A stretch of 64,000 nt of DNA, taken from positions 142,246 through 206,245 of the forward strand of contig NZ_KK211228.1 in assembly GCF_000621205.1 (NCBI RefSeq), read 5' to 3'. The notes below the pieces were generated by a model that saw nothing but the letters and a program-made list of their open reading frames with translations, was not told where the DNA came from and did not search any database. This document shows, one piece after another, positions 62,449 to 64,000 of the stretch. The translations under genes were made by a program, and so were the position numbers. This DNA comes from Halotalea alkalilenta DSM 17697 (GTDB lineage Bacteria > Pseudomonadota > Gammaproteobacteria > Pseudomonadales > Halomonadaceae). Numbering within the stretch: the first letter of the stretch is position 1; each line of letters opens with the position of its first letter.

Positions 62449-63686
62449 CTCATCGACCGGTACTGCTTGCCCCTACCGCCGCGGTCGGCGCCGATCTCGA
62501 CGCGTGGCTGCAAAACGGCGGAGCGGAAGGCCTGCGGCACGCCCTGGCAGCGCCCGAGCGGATCATTCCCGCACTCGCCCACGCGGGGCTTCGCGGTATG
62601 GGAGGTGCGGGCTTTCCGACCCATCGCAAGTGGTCGTCCGTCGCTGGCCAGAGCGCAGGTGACAAGTACGTGCTGTGCAATGGCAACGAGGATGAGCCCG
62701 GTACCTTCAAGGATCGTCACCTGCTCAGCGCCTCTCCCCATCAGGTCATCGAGGGTGCGCTGATCGCCGCGGTCGCGGTCGATGCCAACCACGTCCTTCT
62801 CTACGTCAACCCGCATCAGCACGAGGCGTTGAAGTCGACGCGATCGGCCATCGAGCAGTGGCGCGCGAGCGGACTGCTCGCACCGATCGAACGACGGCTA
62901 GGCCTGCGATTGGCGCTGGACGTAGTCGAGAGTTCGGGACGCTACATCGGCGGGGAGGAGACCGCGGTCATCGCCACGATCGAGGGCGGCTTCCCTTTTC
63001 CGCGCCGCAAACCACCCTACCCCGCCGAGTCCGGCGTGCACGGCCGGCCAACGCTGATCAACAACGTCGAGACCCTGGCCAACGTCACCCATATCCTGCG
63101 CCACGGCGCCGACTGGTATCGCGCCCTCGGAATCGGCGGGGCCTGCGGCACCAAGCTCTACTCGCTATCGGGCGACGTGCTCGAGCCGGGCTTGTTCGAA
63201 CTGCCGATGGGCACTTCGCTGCGCGAGCTGGTCTTCACCCACGGCGGTGGCATGCTGGGGCCGCTGGCATTCAAGGCGGTGTTCACCGGCGGCCCCTCCA
63301 ATACGCTGCTGACCGCCGACGATCTGGATGTGGCGCTGGACTTCGACGCGGTCGCGCAGCGCGGCTCGAGGCTCGGCACCGGCGCGATGATCGTGATCTC
63401 CGCCGGGACCAGCATCGTGCGCAAGGTCGCCGAGTACGTCGACTTCTTCGCCGCGGGCTCCTGCGGCCAATGCACGCCCTGCAAGACCGGCACCTACCAG
63501 CTCTCGCGCCTGCTGCGGCGGATCGATACCGGCGTCGGAGTGCAGGCCGACCTGCGCGCGCTGGAGAGCCTTTGCGCCCTGCTCCCCGGCAGCGGTCGGT
63601 GCGGGCTGGTCGACGGTGCGGTGACCGTGGTGCGCAGCTCGATGCAGCAGTTTCGTGAGGAGTACGAGCACCAGCTGATCGGCTGA
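62445..63686 (+). CDS. NuoF-like NAD(H)-dependent flavoprotein subunit
   Basis: A 413-residue protein like the 51-kDa subunit of complex I. The FMN and NADH site is GLRGMGGAGFPTHRKW, then NGNEDEPGTFKDRHLL and SSGRYIGGEETA. A four-iron site is Cys340, Cys343, Cys346 (SCGQCTPCKTG) and Cys386. A SLBB-type segment lies between. NuoF normally pairs with NuoE, which is absent. As the third gene of this group it offers a way for NADH to feed or receive electrons from the FrdA-like flavoprotein, so the group may encode a soluble NADH-linked fumarate-reductase-type enzyme. Confidence 0.85.
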   Translation: MTHRPVLLAPTAAVGADLDAWLQNGGAEGLRHALAAPERIIPALAHAGLRGMGGAGFPTHRKWSSVAGQSAGDKYVLCNGNEDEPGTFKDRHLLSASPHQVIEGALIAAVAVDANHVLLYVNPHQHEALKSTRSAIEQWRASGLLAPIERRLGLRLALDVVESSGRYIGGEETAVIATIEGGFPFPRRKPPYPAESGVHGRPTLINNVETLANVTHILRHGADWYRALGIGGACGTKLYSLSGDVLEPGLFELPMGTSLRELVFTHGGGMLGPLAFKAVFTGGPSNTLLTADDLDVALDFDAVAQRGSRLGTGAMIVISAGTSIVRKVAEYVDFFAAGSCGQCTPCKTGTYQLSRLLRRIDTGVGVQADLRALESLCALLPGSGRCGLVDGAVTVVRSSMQQFREEYEHQLIG

Positions 63687-63758
63687 GCGAAGAGGCGCGC
63701 GGTCACCCCATCGGTTGCCCCAGGCGGCAGCGACGCTTTACGGCGAAATGAAGAGACC

Positions 63759-63804
63759 AAAACGCGAAGACCCTCGCGATCCATGATGGAAAGCGAGGGT
63801 CTTC
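63759..63804 (-). terminator. Terminator downstream of the tRNA genes
   Basis: On the minus strand GAAGACCCTCGC pairs with GCGAGGGTCTTC (12 bp, 15-base loop), followed by GCG and TTTT. It lies 9 bases beyond the CCA end of the first tRNA gene and ends the tRNA transcript. Confidence 0.8.
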
Positions 63805-63813
63805 ACTGGAAGC

Positions 63814-63890
63814 TGGTAGGACCAAGCGGATTCGAACCGCTGACCTCCACGATGTCAACGTGGCGCTCTAACCAACTGAGCTATGGTCCT
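63814..63890 (-). tRNA. tRNA-Val (anticodon GAC)
   Basis: A 77-base tRNA including an encoded CCA. The acceptor stem is AGGACCA/TGGTCCT, the D arm GCTCAGTTGGTTAGAGC, the anticodon arm CCACG-TTGACAT-CGTGG with GAC, and the T arm GCGGTTCGAATCCGC. All four stems pair fully. Confidence 0.97.
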
Positions 63891-63945
63891 AAGGACGTTC
63901 GCATCAAAAGGGTCGCCCTGGGCAGGCGCAGGTGTGAAAGGCAAA

Positions 63946-64000
63946 TGGTAGGACCAAGCGGATTCGAACCGCTGACCTCCACGATGTCAACGTGGCGCTC
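63946..64000 (-). tRNA. tRNA-Val (GAC), second copy, cut by the window end
   Basis: The visible 55 bases are identical to the copy at 63814-63890, from the CCA end through the anticodon arm. The 5' part lies beyond the window. The 55-base spacing suggests a tandem array transcribed as one precursor. Confidence 0.95.

Noticed and set aside
1-64000. CRISPR array or intact insertion sequence
   Set aside because: No regularly spaced repeats and no transposase or terminal inverted repeat pair were seen.

Overview
The window is high-GC, gene-dense proteobacterial DNA with short intergenic gaps and many 4-base ATGA overlaps. The gene set (recBCD, flhDC, an MvaT-type silencer, dusA, metNIQ, gpt/apt/upp) points to a Gammaproteobacterium, most likely Halomonadaceae or a close relative. 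That placement comes from gene content and has not been tested by a database search. No complete prophage, intact insertion sequence, rRNA or CRISPR array is visible.

Layout. 1-3.7 kb: nucleoside phosphorylases (deoA 3' end, deoD), a membrane acyltransferase and dusA. 3.7-5.5 kb: a decayed island beside the 5' end of dusA, with two broken tyrosine-integrase relics flanking a low-GC Fic toxin and a small YhfG-like antitoxin. 5.5-19.3 kb: an AstE/AspA-like deacylase and recD-recB, with recC separated from them by a C45-type acyltransferase gene, a MocA/XdhC pair and ubiX. 19.6-20.9 kb: a sugar permease of the FucP/GluP type. 21.2-31.2 kb: one long catabolic operon of nine genes plus a convergent GntR regulator. 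It encodes two carboxyltransferase-like PxpB/PxpC proteins, a hydroxylysine-kinase-like protein, an AGXT2L-type PLP phospho-lyase, a LamB/YcsF (PxpA) protein and a PotABCD-like ABC importer with a Tat-exported binding protein. A perfect 17-bp palindrome overlaps its promoter. 31.5-41.5 kb: housekeeping and metabolic genes (alaC, an SDR, two tandem MHS transporters, argE, an aldo/keto reductase, DUF1415, OsmC, a DeoR regulator). 41.5-48.5 kb: a histidine phosphatase, orphan flhDC, cysQ, mvaT, dinB, an RNase J-like protein and a short H-NS-like AT-hook protein. 48.5-53.8 kb: a molybdenum-cofactor operon read leftwards (upp-mobA-mobB-moeA-moaC/D fusion-moaE-moaA). 53.9-56.5 kb: ung, gpt, apt, ribE. 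56.6-60.0 kb: a methionine unit with a sigma70-like promoter, a SAM-II riboswitch, metNIQ and the free methionine-R-sulfoxide reductase gene. 60.1-63.7 kb: a three-gene soluble redox cluster (Fe-S protein, FrdA-like flavoprotein, NuoF-like subunit). The window ends in tandem tRNA-Val(GAC) genes.

The least conventional parts are the 21-31 kb operon, which is probably a catabolic route for an amino-alcohol or lactam type compound whose substrate cannot be read from sequence alone, and the 60-63.7 kb redox cluster. The SAM-II riboswitch on metNIQ, the MoaC-MoaD fusion, the Fic island at dusA and the two different xenogeneic silencers near flhDC are also worth a look.
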